Below, one piece after another: positions 33,034-41,757 of a stretch of 47,105 bases of DNA. Source of the DNA: Clostridia bacterium (GTDB lineage: Bacteria; Bacillota; Clostridia; Christensenellales; Aristaeellaceae); NCBI GenBank assembly GCA_017404985.1, contig JAFRBK010000012.1:1-47105 (forward strand). The letters are read 5' to 3'. The notes under the pieces were generated by a model. The model saw nothing but the letters and a program-made list of their open reading frames with translations. It had not been told where the DNA came from and ran no database searches. Numbering within the stretch: the stretch's first letter is position 1; each line of letters starts with the position of its first letter. A program made the position numbers and the translations under genes.

Positions 33034-34041
33034 TTATTGCTGAACCACGTAAATTACCTGGGGAGTCGGTTCCGCTGCCGGCGGTTCCGGCGTCACATAG
33101 ACGATAATCGGCGTGGGGGTCGGCTGGGCGCTTCTGGTCACATAGACCACTTCCGGCGTCGGTTCCGCCTGCGCTTCAACAATCGGGGCAATCTCCGCGT
33201 GCAGCAGGTCGCCGCGGATATATCCCATGATTCCGTTCAGAAGCTTCACGGCATACCAGATTTCTCCGGAGCTGTTCAGTACTTCCTCTGTAATCTCAAC
33301 CAGGGTTCCGGCCTGGCGGATAACTGCTACCCGGGTGCTGTAGATGCTGGCCGAAGCACGTACATTGACCTTGTTTTTCAAGGTATATCCTTCGCCAACC
33401 ACCGGTGTGGTCCGGACAATCGTTTCCGTCTTAACAACAACCACCTTGGTCTTCGGAACCGGGACAGGAACCGGCCAGGGCCATCCTGTTCCGGCAGCTG
33501 CTCCCGCACCTGCCGCTGCACCTGCTCCTGCCGCTGCGCCCGCTCCCGCGCCTGCGCCGCTGCCGGAAGCAGCTCCCGCAGCTGCTGCGCTCGCTGCAGC
33601 GCTGGAAGAAGCTCCGGTTCCGCCGCTGCCCGCAGACGCTCCGGCCCCCGCAGCTGCAGCACCTGCGCCCGCGCCGCTGCCGGATCCTGATCCGGAACCG
33701 GTCGCAGCGGAGGTAGATGTAGTCGTCACGGTCACAGACGTGCTGGTGCTGGACCCGCTCCCCGCTGCTGCGGAAGCCGCGGCTCCCGCAGCAGCCGCGC
33801 CCGCTCCCGCACCGCCTCCAGCGCCGGAACCGGAACCCGAAGCCCCGCTGGTCGAGCTGGTGGATGTTGTGACGGACACGGAAGTACTGGTGCTGCTGGT
33901 GCTCCCAGCGGAGGCTTCCGCTTCCGCGGCGGCAGCAGCAGCGCCTGCACCTGCGCCGCTTTCCGGATCCGCAAACCCGGTGGTGCACAGGCTCAGGATC
34001 ATCAGGCTGATCAGAATCAGCGTTAATGCGTTTCTCTTCAT
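33034..34041 (-). CDS. Secreted silk-like Gly/Ala/Ser-rich protein with SH3 domain
   Basis: The ATG at 34041 follows GGGAGAGAA and opens a signal peptide (MKRNALTLILISLMILSLC, cut near GFA/DPE). Upstream in-frame codons overlap the promoter. The product is 335 aa. Residues 28-184 are almost only Gly, Ala, Ser and Thr. Two Ser/Thr/Val blocks (47-65, 96-112) alternate with silk-fibroin-like GAGAGAAAAG runs. A Pro/Val hinge (WPWPVPVPVP) follows. An SH3_3 domain lies at about 222-284 (VNVRASASIYSTRVAV, MGYIRGDLLHAE). The C-terminus has three Pro-Thr/Val-Tyr-Val repeats. The SH3 domain suggests cell-wall binding; the rest may be an elastic or glycosylated spacer. Function unknown. Confidence 0.8.
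   Translation of the reverse strand: MKRNALTLILISLMILSLCTTGFADPESGAGAGAAAAAAEAEASAGSTSSTSTSVSVTTSTSSTSGASGSGSGAGGGAGAGAAAAGAAASAAAGSGSSTSTSVTVTTTSTSAATGSGSGSGSGAGAGAAAAGAGASAGSGGTGASSSAAASAAAAGAASGSGAGAGAGAAAGAGAAAGAGAAAGTGWPWPVPVPVPKTKVVVVKTETIVRTTPVVGEGYTLKNKVNVRASASIYSTRVAVIRQAGTLVEITEEVLNSSGEIWYAVKLLNGIMGYIRGDLLHAEIAPIVEAQAEPTPEVVYVTRSAQPTPTPIIVYVTPEPPAAEPTPQVIYVVQQ
33490..33960 (-). repeat. Low-complexity Gly/Ala/Ser coding repeats
   Basis: Encodes residues 28-184 of the silk-like protein. The block pattern is Ser/Thr-rich then Gly/Ala-rich, present twice, with near-repeats STSTSVSVTT and STSTSVTVTT. Codon use is varied within the Gly and Ala runs, so the protein pattern is conserved beyond simple nucleotide slippage. 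Confidence 0.75.
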
Positions 34042-34148
34042 GGTGCGTTCTCTCCCTGTTTTTTCGGTCACTGAGCGGCCCGGAACCGAGCCGTACCGGG
34101 ATTCAACAACGGTATAATCCCCCAGAGGGATCTTCTGCGACAATCTGA

Positions 34149-34177
34149 ATCATATCACAAACCCCGGCGGTTTGCAA
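34149..34177 (-). promoter_or_regulatory. Promoter of the silk-like protein gene
   Basis: TTGCAA, 17-base spacer, TATGAT on the minus strand, about 110 bases before the start at 34041. Confidence 0.55.
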
Positions 34178-34179
34178 CC

Positions 34180-34290
34180 TTTCGCCGAATTCCCGAAGGC
34201 TGAATCTTTCGTCGGATCCCTGAAAGCTGAAATCCGCCCGCCGGGAATCCCATCGCCCGCCTTTTCGCCGGATTCTGAAGGGCTGAAAAG
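34180..34290. repeat. Degenerate 27-28 bp direct repeats
   Basis: Three related copies start at 34180, 34207 and 34263, each of the form TTTCGYCGRATYC then GAARGCTGAA. The last interval is 56 bases, twice the unit, as if one copy had decayed. They lie between the silk-like gene promoter and the gdhA terminator. Confidence 0.4.
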
Positions 34291-34318
34291 GCGGCACAGC
34301 CTTTTGGCTGTGCCGCCT
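34286..34318 (-). terminator. Terminator of gdhA
   Basis: A perfect 13-bp stem AGGCGGCACAGCC/GGCTGTGCCGCCT with a 4-base loop and TTTT on the minus strand, 17 bases past the stop at 34335. Confidence 0.88.
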
Positions 34319-34334
34319 GAAAGGGGGCGGATGT

Positions 34335-35783
<1,449 letters not shown>

Positions 35784-35788
35784 TGCAG

Positions 35789-37471
35789 TTACTGGATTAA
35801 TCTTGTATTTTCACTGTCCATAAAGTCGACCCGGGATCGGATCCATTTTTTCAGATAGGCCACCGCGTTGTCAAAGCTGCCGCCGGCCCGCTTCGCTGCC
35901 TGATCATTGGTGCCCCAGCGTTCAAAGTTCATTTCCGCGGAACTGCGGATGGCCTCGGCGTATTCGTCCAGGCTTATCAGCACATGGCTTTCCCCGCCCC
36001 GGTCTCCGTTTTCTTCCCCCAGCAGAATCGCTGCCGCCGGGCGGAAGCGCGTGTTCCAGAGTTCCTGCGCTTTCTGCGTAAACGCCTCATGCGTGGTCAG
36101 CAGCCAGTTCAGGTTCCCCGGGCGTCGGCTTTGGGAGGTCATATAGTTTCCCTCTGCCTGAATGCCCCGCTCTTCCATATTGCCGAAGCACAGGTCATAA
36201 TCCCAGGCCGGCCCGGCATAGATCAGCGGGTCCGTTTCGTCTGAGTCTTTATACATGTACTGGCTTCCGCCGAGGAAGTCAAAATTCTTGCACCATTCCT
36301 CCAGCAGGTATTTCAGGGCAAAAGATTCCAGATCGATGTATTCCCGGAAATCCTTGCCTGTTTCTTCGCTGATCCCGTCTTTTGAAATCAGGGCCCTGTG
36401 CAGGTCCGCCACCCGTTCCGCCAGGTATTTCACCTCCGCCTCCCCCGGGCAGGTGGGTTCCACAATGCGGATGCAGAGCCTTCCCTCCGTTTCGAATCCA
36501 GGTTTGCTCGTGTATCCGAAGCGGTGCAGTTTCTCGATTTTAAAAATGTATCCGCCGGTCACGTCCTCCGGTTCGGAGGGAAGCCGGTATCCCCGGATTT
36601 CTTTCAGCCCGCCCCAGGTTTGTTTGAATTTCTTATAGGTATTCAGTTCCTCCGGATTCAGTTTCTCCGTTTCTTTCTCCAGATTCCGGATAGCGATCCG
36701 ATTCTTCTTAATCTGGACCTTCTCCGTCATCAGGTACAGCCCTTGGTATTCCCCGTTGATCCACAGGTCCGTCTGCACGCATTTAACCGCAAAGGGCAGG
36801 CCGATTTCCCGGGCCGTATCCAGCACAATCTGGTTTCGCAGCAGGCTGATATCCGCATAGTTGGCCAGCAGCACCCAGGTTTTCCCCGCCGGAATGCCCG
36901 CCACGGAAACCGCATCCGGAAGCTTCAGCTCATATGGTTTCTTGGAATAGGCAAAAGTGCTGTTGCCCCTGCCTTTCAGCTGGCTCAGCAGCCCCCGGTA
37001 TGCCACGGTACCGTCTGCCTCCGTCAGCAATGCCTGTCCTTCTGTGATCACGTTTTCCTTGCTCTTGTTGACAGCCTTCATTTCCTTTGCGTCCACCGTC
37101 AGGCACAGGGACAGCACCAGGGATCCCTGCATCAGCTGAAGCTGGGCCAGCCGCTTGCCTTTTGCATCGGCCACCTGGATCCGCCTGCCCGCAAACCGGC
37201 TCAGGTCCACTTCCTCCCCCGCCGAAACAGCGGCCTTTTCATCACCCAGATACAGGATGTCCTGCCCCGGCATCGAAAGGATGGCACGGCTCAGGTCCCG
37301 GTTTCCGGGCACACAGAGCAGGCTGTCATTTCCTTTCTTTCGGCTCAGAAAAAGCGTCTCCGGATCATCGGCAAAAGCCAGGGACAGGGTAGTGTCTGCA
37401 GCAGCTGCTGCGCATTGAAAGCAAAGGAGCAGCAGTGCCGCCAGCACTGCCGCCGCGATATGTCTGGTCAT
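35789..37471 (-). CDS. Secreted CotH family kinase-like protein
   Basis: The 560-aa product starts with a signal peptide (MTRHIAAAVLAALLLLCFQC, AAAAAD). It has a bacterial Ig-like N-terminal portion, then a CotH domain from about residue 155. Signature stretches are KGRGNSTFAYSKKPYELKL, the NYADISLLRNQIV segment, INGEYQGLYLMTEK, and the metal-binding AWDYDLCFGN. CotH proteins are atypical protein kinases. In Bacillus, CotH phosphorylates coat proteins, but secreted homologues also occur outside sporulation loci. Its ATG overlaps the stop of the ABC ATPase gene (ATGA), so it is translationally coupled to the transporter. No spore gene is seen nearby. The substrate is unknown; neighbouring exported proteins are possible. 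Confidence 0.88.
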   Translation of the reverse strand: MTRHIAAAVLAALLLLCFQCAAAAADTTLSLAFADDPETLFLSRKKGNDSLLCVPGNRDLSRAILSMPGQDILYLGDEKAAVSAGEEVDLSRFAGRRIQVADAKGKRLAQLQLMQGSLVLSLCLTVDAKEMKAVNKSKENVITEGQALLTEADGTVAYRGLLSQLKGRGNSTFAYSKKPYELKLPDAVSVAGIPAGKTWVLLANYADISLLRNQIVLDTAREIGLPFAVKCVQTDLWINGEYQGLYLMTEKVQIKKNRIAIRNLEKETEKLNPEELNTYKKFKQTWGGLKEIRGYRLPSEPEDVTGGYIFKIEKLHRFGYTSKPGFETEGRLCIRIVEPTCPGEAEVKYLAERVADLHRALISKDGISEETGKDFREYIDLESFALKYLLEEWCKNFDFLGGSQYMYKDSDETDPLIYAGPAWDYDLCFGNMEERGIQAEGNYMTSQSRRPGNLNWLLTTHEAFTQKAQELWNTRFRPAAAILLGEENGDRGGESHVLISLDEYAEAIRSSAEMNFERWGTNDQAAKRAGGSFDNAVAYLKKWIRSRVDFMDSENTRLIQ

Positions 37472-38214
37472 TGTCTGGCCTCCCGGATGGCGCGGATAAA
37501 ATCCCGGCTCCGTTCTTCCCGGGGCGCTTCGAAAAAGGCTTTTGACGGTCCGGTTTCTACCACACGGCCATCCGCCATGAACAGGACCTTTCCGGATACA
37601 TTCCGCGCAAAATCCATCTCATGGGTCACAACCAGCATGGTCATCCCGCTTTCCGCCAGGCTCCGCATTACCGCCAGCACCTCGCCGATCAGTTCCGGGT
37701 CCAGCGCGCTGGTGGGCTCGTCAAAATAGATGATCTCCGGCCGGGTTGCCAGCGCCCGGGCAATGGCCACCCGCTGCTGCTGGCCGCCGGACAGTTGGAT
37801 CGGGTAAGCCTCCAGTTTATTCGCCATGCCAACTTTCTGCAGGGCTTCCAGCGCGATCTGTTCCGCCTCTTCCTTCTTCATCCCGGCCCCGGCAGTCAGC
37901 CCCAGGGTTACGTTCTGAAGCACAGTTTTATTCAGGAACAGGTTGAAATTCTGGAATACAAAGGCGGTCTTCTTCCGGATCCGGGCAATATCCCGTTTCG
38001 TGGCGTTATGCAGGTTGATTTTTTCCCCGTCAAACACCATGGTTCCGGTATCCGCCCGCTCCAGAAAGTTCAGGCAGCGCAGGAAAGTCGTTTTTCCGGA
38101 TCCGCTTGGGCCCAGAATCGCGACCACATCTCCCTTTTCCACATCCAGGTCGATGTCGTCCAGCACCAGCTGGTCGTTGAAAGATTTCCGGACACCGCGA
38201 ACTTCCAGCATCAT
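37468..38214 (-). CDS. Amino acid (cystine-type) ABC transporter ATP-binding protein
   Basis: The 248-aa product is a polar amino acid ABC ATPase. It has Walker A GPSGSGKT at 35-42, the signature LSGGQQQR, Walker B IIYFDEPTSALDP, and the switch histidine in VVTHEMDFA. Its ATG overlaps the permease stop (ATGA) behind GGAGGTG. It powers uptake with the permease upstream, and its stop overlaps the CotH start downstream. The substrate is inferred from the binding protein, most like cystine. Confidence 0.94.
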   Translation of the reverse strand: MMLEVRGVRKSFNDQLVLDDIDLDVEKGDVVAILGPSGSGKTTFLRCLNFLERADTGTMVFDGEKINLHNATKRDIARIRKKTAFVFQNFNLFLNKTVLQNVTLGLTAGAGMKKEEAEQIALEALQKVGMANKLEAYPIQLSGGQQQRVAIARALATRPEIIYFDEPTSALDPELIGEVLAVMRSLAESGMTMLVVTHEMDFARNVSGKVLFMADGRVVETGPSKAFFEAPREERSRDFIRAIREARQ

Positions 38215-38888
38215 GAGCGGACACCTCCGTAGGACGCCAGCCGTTTTTCTCCCCTGTGCTGAATCCAGGTCAGTACGGTACAGAAAATCAGGTAAATCAC
38301 AGCAACTTCCACATACAGTCCCAGGGACTCATATACCCGGCCGTTAATCACCTGGGCCTGGCGGAACATCTCCATGACAGTAATGGTCGCCGCCATGCTG
38401 GTTTCCTTCAGCATGGAGATCATGGAATTGCTCAGGGCCGGAAAAGCGGTCCGGAGCGCCTGTGGCAGCACCACATGCACCATGATCTTCGTCCAGCTCA
38501 TGCCAACGCAGTAGCCGGCTTCCAGCTGGCCCTTGCTGACGCTTTCCAGGGTTCCGCGGATTGTCTCCGCCATGTATGCCGCCTCATTCAGGCCCAGCAC
38601 CACGACTGCCGCAGGAAATGCATCCAAAAAGATCCCCACACTGGGCAGCCCGTAGAACGCAATATACAGTTGCACCAACAGCGGCGTTCCGCGGGTGATC
38701 CAGATATAGAAGCGGCACAGCTGCTTCAGCACCGGAACCCTGGCATACTGAATCAGGGCAACAATCAGGGCCGTCACCAGCGCCAGGGCAAAGGAAAGCA
38801 CTGTCAGGGGAATCGTCACCTTGACGCCGTATTCCAGCAATTTGGGGAAGGAATCCACCAGGATATTCCAGAGCCGTTCGTTTATCAT
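38211..38888 (-). CDS. Amino acid (cystine-type) ABC transporter permease
   Basis: The ATG at 38888 follows AAGGA by 9 bases; the longer frame has no ribosome site. The 225-aa product is a HisM/TcyB-type permease with about five membrane helices. The EAA loop reads EAGYCVGMSWTKIMVHVVLP and couples to the ATPase. An early NEAAYMAETIRGTLESV segment is typical of this family. A hairpin at 38914-38940 separates it from the binding-protein gene and probably lowers its level relative to that gene. Confidence 0.93.
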   Translation of the reverse strand: MINERLWNILVDSFPKLLEYGVKVTIPLTVLSFALALVTALIVALIQYARVPVLKQLCRFYIWITRGTPLLVQLYIAFYGLPSVGIFLDAFPAAVVVLGLNEAAYMAETIRGTLESVSKGQLEAGYCVGMSWTKIMVHVVLPQALRTAFPALSNSMISMLKETSMAATITVMEMFRQAQVINGRVYESLGLYVEVAVIYLIFCTVLTWIQHRGEKRLASYGGVRS

Positions 38889-38913
38889 CGTTTTGTTCCT
38901 TGAATTCATCCGA

Positions 38914-38940
38914 AGGCACAGGGAATGGCTCCCTGTGCCT
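38914..38940 (-). other. Intercistronic hairpin between binding protein and permease genes
   Basis: A perfect 11-bp stem AGGCACAGGGA/TCCCTGTGCCT with a 5-base loop and no T tract. Such hairpins commonly protect the upstream binding-protein message from 3' decay. Confidence 0.6.
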
Positions 38941-38978
38941 CCATTGGTTTTTCCGTCAGGCAATCCCGCCGCTTCGCC

Positions 38979-39767
38979 TTATTCGGCTTTCGTCAGGTCT
39001 TCGCCGAAGTATTTGATGCTCAGTGCTTCCAGCGTCCCGTCCTCCCGTGCCTTCGCCAGCACGTCGTTGATCGCAGCCACGAGGGATTCCGTCTTTTCCG
39101 TCTTCCGGACAGGGTAGGCCACTGCTTCGCCCGGGAACTCCAGCGCCACCTTGATGTTGGCTTCCGGGTGTTCCTTCAGGTAGTCGTCAATGGATCCCTT
39201 GGCGTTGATCGTTGCGTCCGCCCGGCCGTTTTCGACCATGGACAGAGTTTCGCCCAGGGTATCCACATACTGGACGTCAGCGCCTCTTTCCTCCGCCATC
39301 ATCGCATAGGTGGAGTTGGGGGAATTCGTGGTTTTCTTACCTTTCAGGTCATCGAGGGTTTTGATGTCCTCGTTGTCCTTCCGAACAACCAGCACGGCGG
39401 TCGTATAGGCATAGGGATCGGAAAACGCATATTTTTCCGCCCGGACCGGGGTAAACCCGACGCCGTTGCAGATAATGTCGAAGCGCCCGGTTTCCACGCC
39501 GGCCAGCAGGGATTCCCAGGCTGCTTCCTTGAAGTCCGGCTTCACGCCGAGGCCTTCCGCGATCAGCGTGCCGATCTCAACATCAAAGCCGGTCAGCGTA
39601 TCGGATTCATCGTGGTAGGTCCAGGGGCTCCAGTTTCCCTCTGTGCCAATCACCAGCGTTCCTCTTTCCCTGATTTCCGCCAGGGCATCCTTCTCCCCTT
39701 CCGCAAGGGCCAGGGCAGCGGTAGCGGCCAGCAGCAGGGCCAGCAGCAGGGCAATCCATTTCTTCAT
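38979..39767 (-). CDS. Amino acid ABC transporter binding protein, cystine-like
   Basis: The 262-aa product is a family 3 solute-binding protein with a signal peptide (MKKWIALLLALLLAATAALA) and no cysteine at all, so no lipoprotein anchor. The core reads RGTLVIGTEGNWSPWTY, GFDVEIGTLIAEGLGV, YAFSDPYAYTTAVLVV, and the end EDGTLEALSIKYFGEDLTK. These match TcyA/FliY-type cystine-binding proteins more than glutamine or arginine types. Substrate is inference from this resemblance and from the thioredoxin neighbours. AAGGAGGA precedes the ATG, 34 bases after the MarR gene. Confidence 0.87.
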   Translation of the reverse strand: MKKWIALLLALLLAATAALALAEGEKDALAEIRERGTLVIGTEGNWSPWTYHDESDTLTGFDVEIGTLIAEGLGVKPDFKEAAWESLLAGVETGRFDIICNGVGFTPVRAEKYAFSDPYAYTTAVLVVRKDNEDIKTLDDLKGKKTTNSPNSTYAMMAEERGADVQYVDTLGETLSMVENGRADATINAKGSIDDYLKEHPEANIKVALEFPGEAVAYPVRKTEKTESLVAAINDVLAKAREDGTLEALSIKYFGEDLTKAE

Positions 39768-39801
39768 AATGATAATCCTCCTTCATTTTTCACCTGGAGG
39801 C

Positions 39802-40266
39802 TTAATCCGCCTCCATGGCGTTCAGCAGTTTATACAGGAGCGTATAGAGCTGCAGAGCATCCTCGTACGGCAGGGTAATGCACTCCCCCACTTTCATGGG
39901 AATATCCTTCACCTGCTCCCGCAGCGCCCATCCGTTTTCGGTCACGGATACATAAACTACACGCTCATCCACCTTGCACCGGCAGCGGGCTACCCATCCG
40001 CTTTCCTCCATTTTTTTCAAAAGCGGCGTCAGGGTTCCGCAGTCCAGATACAGTTTTCGGCACAGGTCGCCGACCGTCGCCTTTCCCATTTCCCACATCG
40101 CCAGGCAGACAATATACTGGGTATAAGTCAGTCCAAGGGGCTTCAGCAGAGGGGTATACGCATTCACCACACGCCGCGCCGCGGCATACAGCGGAAAACA
40201 CACCTGCCCCTCCAGCATCAGCTGCGGATACGGATTCTCCGGTTCCTTCCGTTCCTGTTCACTCAT
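39802..40266 (-). CDS. OhrR-like MarR family redox-sensing repressor
   Basis: The 154-aa product is a winged-helix MarR protein of the OhrR subgroup. The redox cysteine is present at Cys23 in EGQVCFPLYAAARR. The conserved LGLTYTQYIVCLAMWE, LYLDCGTLTPLLKKMEESGW and DERVVYVSVTENG wing follow. In OhrR, oxidation of this Cys by organic peroxides releases DNA. Two further cysteines (WVARCRCKVDE) could give a disulphide. It lies 18 bases after trxA and 34 before the cystine-type binding protein gene. It may repress this operon through the inverted repeat at 41517-41563; that is inference. Confidence 0.9.
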   Translation of the reverse strand: MSEQERKEPENPYPQLMLEGQVCFPLYAAARRVVNAYTPLLKPLGLTYTQYIVCLAMWEMGKATVGDLCRKLYLDCGTLTPLLKKMEESGWVARCRCKVDERVVYVSVTENGWALREQVKDIPMKVGECITLPYEDALQLYTLLYKLLNAMEAD

Positions 40267-40284
40267 GGTTCTTCCCCTTCTGAT

Positions 40285-40599
40285 TCAGCAATGAGATTCA
40301 ATCCAGCTCTTCAGGGCCGGGCCGGGCTTGAAGCCAACGGAAATATCGGCCACCTTTCCGTTCTTCAGGATGATTACTGTCGGAACCGAGCTGATGCCGA
40401 ACCCGGCTGCCAGGGAACCGGCTTCATCCACGTCCACATTGTAGAACTTTGCCTTGTCGGCTAGCTGCTCGGACACTTCCTCAATCACCGGTGCCAGCAT
40501 GCGGCATGGCCCACACCAGGTAGCGGAAAAGTCAATTACCGCGGCCGCGTCCTTCTGTGCCTCGTTCAAAAATTCCTGTTCGTTGATCTTCTTAACCAT
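40285..40599 (-). CDS. trxA: Thioredoxin
   Basis: The 104-aa product is a classic thioredoxin with the active site ATWCGPCR (Cys29, Cys32) and the cis-proline loop SSVPTVIIL. It reduces protein disulphides in the cytoplasm with electrons from the adjacent reductase, whose gene ends 24 bases upstream. AGAGGAAAAG precedes the ATG. An extra C-terminal Cys (SHC) is present. Confidence 0.95.
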   Translation of the reverse strand: MVKKINEQEFLNEAQKDAAAVIDFSATWCGPCRMLAPVIEEVSEQLADKAKFYNVDVDEAGSLAAGFGISSVPTVIILKNGKVADISVGFKPGPALKSWIESHC

Positions 40600-40622
40600 T
40601 TTTCTTTTCCTCCATTCGTTTT

Positions 40623-41486
40623 TTACGCTTTTTTCTGGTCCAGATAAACCGCGGCACTGATGGCCGCCACATTGCCCTCGCCCGCCGCTTTTGCATACTG
40701 GTATGGGGTTCCGGTAATGTCTCCGCAGGCATAGACCCCCGGCAGGCTCGTCTCCATCTTCCGGTTCACCGCCACATGGGCGCCTTCGGTTTCCAGTCCG
40801 GGAACCAGCTGTCCGGGGGCCACAGCCTCCCGCAGGATGAACACCCCGTCAGCGGCGTATTCTCCGCTTTCCGTGGCTGCTTTCCGGAGGTTTCCGTCCT
40901 GCGACAGGCCGGTCACCTTTTCGCGGACCACCGTCACGTTTTCCGGCAGGTTCGTCTCCCCGGTATACATCGGGAAATAGATAACTGTCCGGCAGGCGCT
41001 TGCCAGAAAGGCGGCTTCCGGCTCCTCCCGGGGGCTGTAGCCGATCACAAGGACGTCCTTCCCCCGATACAAAGGAGCGTCGCAGGTAGCGCAGTAGCTC
41101 ACGCCCCGGCCCAGCAGTGCCTCTTCCCCCGGCAGGGGTTTGGCCTGCACGACGCCGGTCGCCAGGATCACCGTCCTGGCCTCGATCATGTCCTCCCCGG
41201 CCTGCAGGGCAAAATAATCCCCCATGGCATAAACCGCGCCGATCCGGGTCTCTGTGATCTCGATCTCCGCCTCCGCCAAATGGCGCTGGAATGCTTCCGC
41301 CAGTTCCGTCCCGCTGACAAACCCCGTCCCCGGATAATTCCGGATCTCATGGGCCTTTCCGATCTTTTCGCTCAGCTGCCGGCTGCCGAAAAGCAGGAAG
41401 CTTTTCCCCCGGTTTTTGGCTGTCAGCGCCGCGGAAATCCCCGCCGGCCCTGTTCCGATAATCGCGATGTCGACCCGTTCCACCAT
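40623..41486 (-). CDS. Ferredoxin-type flavin thioredoxin reductase (FFTR-like)
   Basis: The ATG at 41486 follows GGGGGA; upstream codons overlap the promoter. The 287-aa product has the thioredoxin reductase fold: FAD motif IIGTGPAGISAAL, redox pair Cys132/Cys135 in YCATCDAPLY, and C-terminal GDITGTPYQYAKAAGEGN. The NADPH-binding GGGDSA-type motif is replaced by IGYSPREEPEAAF, and the HRR 2'-phosphate site by YFPMYTGE. This is the pattern of clostridial pyridine-nucleotide-independent reductases that take electrons from reduced ferredoxin. NADPH use is therefore unlikely. It is the first gene of the redox-cystine-CotH operon. Confidence 0.9.
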   Translation of the reverse strand: MVERVDIAIIGTGPAGISAALTAKNRGKSFLLFGSRQLSEKIGKAHEIRNYPGTGFVSGTELAEAFQRHLAEAEIEITETRIGAVYAMGDYFALQAGEDMIEARTVILATGVVQAKPLPGEEALLGRGVSYCATCDAPLYRGKDVLVIGYSPREEPEAAFLASACRTVIYFPMYTGETNLPENVTVVREKVTGLSQDGNLRKAATESGEYAADGVFILREAVAPGQLVPGLETEGAHVAVNRKMETSLPGVYACGDITGTPYQYAKAAGEGNVAAISAAVYLDQKKA

Positions 41487-41516
41487 ACCATCCCCCGAAA
41501 ATCCTTTTTGCATATT

Positions 41517-41563
41517 ATATTTTATCAAAGATTTCAGAGTTGTCAATCCCTTTGATAAAATAT
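41517..41563 (-). promoter_or_regulatory. Promoter of the redox operon inside a perfect 14-bp inverted repeat
   Basis: Arms ATATTTTATCAAAG (41517-41530) and CTTTGATAAAATAT (41550-41563) are exact reverse complements with a 19-base spacer. The promoter lies within: TTGACA (41541-41546), 16-base spacer, TAAAAT (41519-41524) on the minus strand. The right arm also extends into an AT palindrome (ATAAAATATTTTAT). The layout fits repressor occlusion, most simply by the operon's own MarR protein. Confidence 0.7.
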
Positions 41564-41695
41564 TTTATGCCTGGTCTGTGCATTGTCATCCCCTGGGCCG
41601 TTTTCAGGCGGTGCTTCCCCGGCAGCCACGGATCCTTTTTCCGGCTCCTGCATCGATTACTCCCTTCTGCTGCCGCATGAAACGTGCTTTCAAGC

Positions 41696-41724
41696 TTGTT
41701 TTTTCCCTTCTTTTCTTTTATAAT
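41696..41724 (+). promoter_or_regulatory. Promoter of the HAD phosphatase gene
   Basis: TTGTTT, 17-base spacer, perfect TATAAT, 34 bases before the TTG start. Confidence 0.7.
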
Positions 41725-41757
41725 ACCGACAGTTTTTCGCTGAAGGAGGCCAAGCGC

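Noticed and set aside
33344-34117. Pro/Ala-rich plus-strand open frame opposite the silk-like gene
   Set aside because: The minus strand has the signal peptide, ribosome site, promoter and SH3 domain; the plus frame is low-complexity shadow.
37468-39767. Glutamine or arginine ABC transporter
   Set aside because: The binding-protein pattern and the thioredoxin/OhrR neighbours fit cystine better, though the substrate is not proven.
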